Shown: in pieces, positions 6,711 to 8,938 of the stretch | Position numbering within the stretch: position 1 is the first letter of the stretch | Layout: each line of letters starts with the position of its first letter | DNA from: Thioalkalivibrio nitratireducens | GTDB lineage: Bacteria; Pseudomonadota; Gammaproteobacteria; Ectothiorhodospirales; Ectothiorhodospiraceae | Assembly (NCBI GenBank): GCA_011390385.1 | Contig: JAABSN010000137.1 | Span: 1 to 8,938 of the forward strand | Direction of reading: 5' to 3' | Length of the DNA: 8,938 bases | Made by a program: the position numbers and the translations under genes | The notes under the pieces: generated by a model | Told to the model about the DNA's origin: nothing | Databases searched by the model: none | Seen by the model: only the letters and a program-made list of their open reading frames with translations

Positions 6711-6880
6711 TAGTGCCATAGGCATGCGATCCGCTTTTCCCTGCCCAGGAACGCCGCACCAAGACGATTGCACGCTTGAATCGTGCTTCTGGGGCTCCTT
6801 GGGAAGGTTAGCCGATCCTGGCATGGTGCGCCACCCGGTTCGTCCGACAGCTCTGCATCGATCAAAGCCTACAAAAGAGA

Positions 6881-6894
6881 CCGATAGGTGTCGG
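6881..6894. repeat. Dyad CCGATAGGTGTCGG, copy 1
   Basis: This 14-mer matches 6961-6974 at 12 of 14 positions, exactly 80 bp apart in the same orientation. It is nearly palindromic (CCGA...TCGG). A protein-binding site or the remnant of a structured repeat are both possible. It lies between the two exported paralogues. Confidence 0.35.
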
Positions 6895-6932
6895 GACTGA
6901 AGCAAGCCCGTTGAAAACAACTCGTCGAAACC

Positions 6933-6947
6933 CCGCACGCCGTGCGG
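6933..6947. repeat. Interrupted palindrome CCGCACG-C-CGTGCGG
   Basis: Seven bases pair perfectly with the following seven across one central base. It is midway between the two 14-mer sites. The symmetry suits a dimeric DNA-binding protein more than an RNA hairpin, because the loop is too small; nothing shows which protein. Confidence 0.35.
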
Positions 6948-6960
6948 TTGAGCGACAGAT

Positions 6961-6974
6961 CGGACAGGTGTCGG
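6961..6974. repeat. Dyad CGGACAGGTGTCGG, copy 2
   Basis: The partner of the 14-mer at 6881; both share AGGTGTCGG. It contains GACA-GG-TGTC, an exact short inverted repeat. It lies just beyond the hairpin that follows the upstream paralogue. Confidence 0.35.
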
Positions 6975-6988
6975 CTCACGACAACAGC

Positions 6989-7019
6989 GTGGTCAGGTTG
7001 CCGATCGCAACCTGACCAC
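6989..7019 (-). terminator. Perfect 13-bp hairpin after exported paralogue 2
   Basis: GTGGTCAGGTTGC (6989-7001) pairs fully with GCAACCTGACCAC (7007-7019) around a 5-nt loop. It begins 54 nt past the stop codon of the gene at 7074. There is no T run after it on the minus strand (GCTGTTGTCG follows), so it is not a classical intrinsic terminator; it may protect the mRNA 3' end or act with a factor. The other paralogue has a strong T-less hairpin at a similar distance from its stop. Confidence 0.5.
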
Positions 7020-7073
7020 TCCCCCCTGCCAGAACCGGATGACTGAACAGCCTGCCGCCTCTCCCGGAACGTA

Positions 7074-8141
7074 TCAGAACTCCTCTGGATACGCGCCACG
7101 CATCCCGTGCAGCATCAGCGCACTATTGAAAACGCCGCCAACAGGTTCACCGTTGAAGGTGGCGCCCTTGTTGAATTCGAGTTTGATGACACTCGACGAC
7201 AAGGCACCAAAGGTACCGGGGAGGCCCGTTTCAGGCGTGATCGTCACAAAGTACGCCCATCCACCGTTCTGCAGTTCGTTTGCGGCCGAGTTGGTCAGCA
7301 TTGATTCCATCGTCAGGCCGGCAACACACGTCGCGTTCTGCTCGACGTATCCCGCGACGGGGTTTCCATCACGGTCGTAGCCCGCCAGATCTTCACCCAC
7401 ATAAGGGAAGACTCGCACCCGACCCTGCGCGTTGACATCGGTCATTTCAGGGGCGACCGGCGTCACGAAAAACCGGGTATTGAACTCGGTGATGGGCATG
7501 AACGAAAACCGCGTGGAAGGAATAAACACCGTATAGGGAAGCCGATGTCCAAAGGTGAAACCATCCACGTTGATGCTGCCGCCGGTGCCCTTGTCGTCCA
7601 GAGCTTGATAGCCCCACGCTGCTCCGCTGCCGAATTCGTAGATGAATGCTTCACCATGCAGATACGGCGCAGGCCAGCCCTCACCACTGTCATCGTTGTT
7701 ATTGTCGACGACACCGTAAGCCCGCACAGGTGCCAGTCCGGAAAGCGAGGCCCAGGTCTGCCCCCCGGTATTCCAATTGTTGTTAAACGAAGGGTCGTTG
7801 AACAGCACTCCTCGTGATCCAGCGCCGAAGTACCCTCCGACATCGAATGTCTGCAAATCGTTGTTGGCCGATGAAAGCTGTATCGTCGGTGTACGGGCGC
7901 AGGCAGTATCGGCTACCCCCGATGCAGCCCCGCTCTTGTACATATAAACATGCCGCAACAACGAATCCCCACCCCCTGGATGTCCAGGTGGCGTCAGGTT
8001 TGCCACTGAAATAACAGTCGTTACCGTTGCACTGTTCACAATGTACGGGAATACCAGTTGCGACGCCTGCGACGACGCTGCAAGGCTGACCAACCCAGCT
8101 GCAAGCAGTCCAACACCCAAGTTGCGTGTCAATCCATTCAT
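7074..8141 (-). CDS. Exported protein of unknown function, paralogue 2
   Basis: A 355-aa protein starting at an ATG with AGAGGTGA 6 nt upstream. The signal peptide is residues 1-26: R6, the core LGVGLLAAGLVSLAA, then SSQA before the cleavage site. It aligns with paralogue 1 along its full length, by my count about 70-75% identical, with one-residue shifts near residue 195 and a small deletion near 305. The strongest blocks are FPYIVNSATVTTVISVANLT (31-50), CARTPTIQLSSANND (81-95), GEAFIYEFGSGAAWGYQAL (163-181) and AGYDRDGNPVAGYVE (about 253-267). C81 and C272 match the two Cys of paralogue 1. The most different stretches are about 151-156, 185-205, 297-312 and the last ten residues, which are probably exposed loops. 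No domain, anchor or sorting motif is recognised. It is the first gene of the same-strand exported cluster; the hairpin at 6989 suggests a partly separate transcript. Confidence 0.9.
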   Translation of the reverse strand: MNGLTRNLGVGLLAAGLVSLAASSQASQLVFPYIVNSATVTTVISVANLTPPGHPGGGDSLLRHVYMYKSGAASGVADTACARTPTIQLSSANNDLQTFDVGGYFGAGSRGVLFNDPSFNNNWNTGGQTWASLSGLAPVRAYGVVDNNNDDSGEGWPAPYLHGEAFIYEFGSGAAWGYQALDDKGTGGSINVDGFTFGHRLPYTVFIPSTRFSFMPITEFNTRFFVTPVAPEMTDVNAQGRVRVFPYVGEDLAGYDRDGNPVAGYVEQNATCVAGLTMESMLTNSAANELQNGGWAYFVTITPETGLPGTFGALSSSVIKLEFNKGATFNGEPVGGVFNSALMLHGMRGAYPEEF

Positions 8142-8492
8142 GCTCGATCACCTCTCTGGTTTGAATCGCGACCTTCCGCTCCGCTATTTTCACGCGTGGC
8201 GGCCTGATCGGCTATCTGACCCATACAAGCCTGTTCCGTCCAATCCGCACCTGCCCACCTCCAGTTCCTCGAGATGGGCGGACCCGGCCCACAGCATGAC
8301 CCCAAGAAAACTCAGGATATATTGATCAAGATAGTCGATCCTGATCCAGTCCGCCAGCGAATTTTAATGAAAGATTGGTTACGGTCATCCGACACGCGGC
8401 GTCCACAATCCCGACCGTGGCTCTCCCACCGCGCGGCGATTTCGGACAGTGCGTGCCGTCCCTGCCATGATTGGACGCATATCCGGGCAATC
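8142..8492. other. Intergenic gap with nothing recognised
   Basis: These 351 bp hold the leader and presumably the promoter of exported paralogue 2, and lie downstream of hspQ. I could not place a convincing -35/-10 pair or a sigma-54 motif. Open frames here are shadows that run into hspQ in another frame and have no family similarity I can see. Confidence 0.5.
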
Positions 8493-8813
8493 TCAATGCG
8501 TCTGGTGGCCCGCGCCGCGTGCATATCGACCGTTGATGAAACGATCGAAAAACCGGCCGAGATCCGGGTGCTCGATCTGCCCGCATCCCGTATCTGCCTC
8601 GAGATGCCGCTCGGCCACGTAGGTGCTATGGGTCTGGCCGTCCACGAGCACGTGGTACCAGGGTCGATCCTTTGGTGGACGGCTGCGGGCGACCGTCTCA
8701 TACCATTCGTCCGATCCGGCGAACACCGGGTCCACTCCAACGATGACCCCCCGGTAATCGAATCTGGTGTGATGGACGATCTCGCCCACGCTGAAGAGTG
8801 TGCGTGTGGTCAT
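8493..8813 (-). CDS. hspQ: Heat shock protein HspQ
   Basis: A 106-aa protein, the normal length of HspQ (YccV family, hemimethylated-DNA-binding fold). The start is supported by AAGGAG about 9 nt before the ATG. The small barrel is seen as F7-SVGEIVHHTRFDYRGVIVGVDP (7-29), DEWYETVARSRPPKDRPWYHVLV (35-57) and TYVAERHLEAD (64-74), with the typical tail HPDLGRFFDRFINGRY (82-97). In Escherichia coli this protein binds hemimethylated DNA, affects DnaA levels and modulates Lon protease substrate choice; it acts in the cytoplasm. No heat-shock (sigma-32) promoter is clear upstream; a TAGAAT at about 8854-8859 (minus strand) could be a -10 element. Its upstream neighbour is a dispersed repeat. Confidence 0.95.
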   Translation of the reverse strand: MTTRTLFSVGEIVHHTRFDYRGVIVGVDPVFAGSDEWYETVARSRPPKDRPWYHVLVDGQTHSTYVAERHLEADTGCGQIEHPDLGRFFDRFINGRYARGAGHQTH

Positions 8814-8862
8814 GAAACTCGGCTCCTTCCCGCACTGGCAAATGGAATTGAGATTCTAACCC

Positions 8863-8938
8863 GTAGGGTGCCAATGAGCGCAGCGAATTGCACCGTTCGA
8901 GGACCGGGGCGTGGAGCCGAGGCCGGCGTGGTTTCGGT
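8863..8938. repeat. Inverted copy of the dispersed GTAGGGTG repeat, cut by the window edge
   Basis: Bases 8863-8900 match the reverse complement of 1598-1635 at 37 of 38 positions. The similarity continues more weakly to the window end, with GGCCGGCGTGGT shared exactly. The element therefore runs off the right edge. It lies just upstream of hspQ. Confidence 0.7.

Noticed and set aside
6535..6720. Target-site duplication at the MITE-like element
   Set aside because: The bases flanking the two ends (TCCTG and TAGTG) do not match, including for a TA duplication.
6483..6938. A 151-codon open frame on the minus strand between the paralogues
   Set aside because: It runs through the inverted-repeat element, has no protein family features and no good ribosome-binding site; it is best explained as chance.
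8312..8740. A 142-codon minus-strand frame across hspQ
   Set aside because: It overlaps hspQ in a different frame and shows no family similarity.
1..8938. tRNA, rRNA or CRISPR array
   Set aside because: No cloverleaf, rRNA-like segment or regularly spaced direct repeats were seen.

Overview
The window looks like part of a GC-rich gammaproteobacterial chromosome. The strongest pointer is a full-length HspQ (hemimethylated-DNA-binding heat-shock protein), a family typical of Gammaproteobacteria. A group II truncated haemoglobin, a tandem-CBS protein and good Shine-Dalgarno sequences before most genes are compatible with this. The genus cannot be fixed from the sequence alone.

Left part (1-3276): ordinary housekeeping and accessory genes in mixed orientation. 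The 3' part of an exported-type metallo-beta-lactamase-fold hydrolase (+, open at the left edge) converges on a small discoidin/F5-8C-like protein (-). After a gap with copies of a dispersed intergenic repeat comes a tandem CBS-domain protein (-). The region between this gene and the truncated haemoglobin (+) holds a long hairpin and the wreck of a sugar-type (MalK/UgpC-like) ABC ATPase: its signature motif, Walker B and C-terminal TOBE-like end are readable, but in shifted frames and with the rest deleted.

Middle and right part (3341-8141): three genes on the minus strand, all for proteins that look exported. In transcription order they are two tandem paralogues of about 355 aa (roughly 70-75% identical by eye, with signal peptides, two conserved Cys each and no domain I recognise), then a 598-aa Asp-box (BNR-like) beta-propeller protein with a C-terminal NTF2-like region. 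The two paralogues are separated by about 640 bp holding a 168-bp element with 18-bp perfect terminal inverted repeats (MITE-like), two similar 14-bp sites exactly 80 bp apart, and a 13-bp perfect hairpin just after the upstream paralogue. The leader of the propeller gene holds mutually exclusive hairpins and a hairpin covering its most likely ribosome-binding site.

Right edge (8142-8938): a 351-bp gap with nothing recognised, hspQ (-), then another copy of the dispersed repeat in inverted orientation, cut by the window end.

The best candidate for something undescribed is the three-gene exported cluster, above all the duplicated family of unknown function. The sequence gives no direct evidence of its function.
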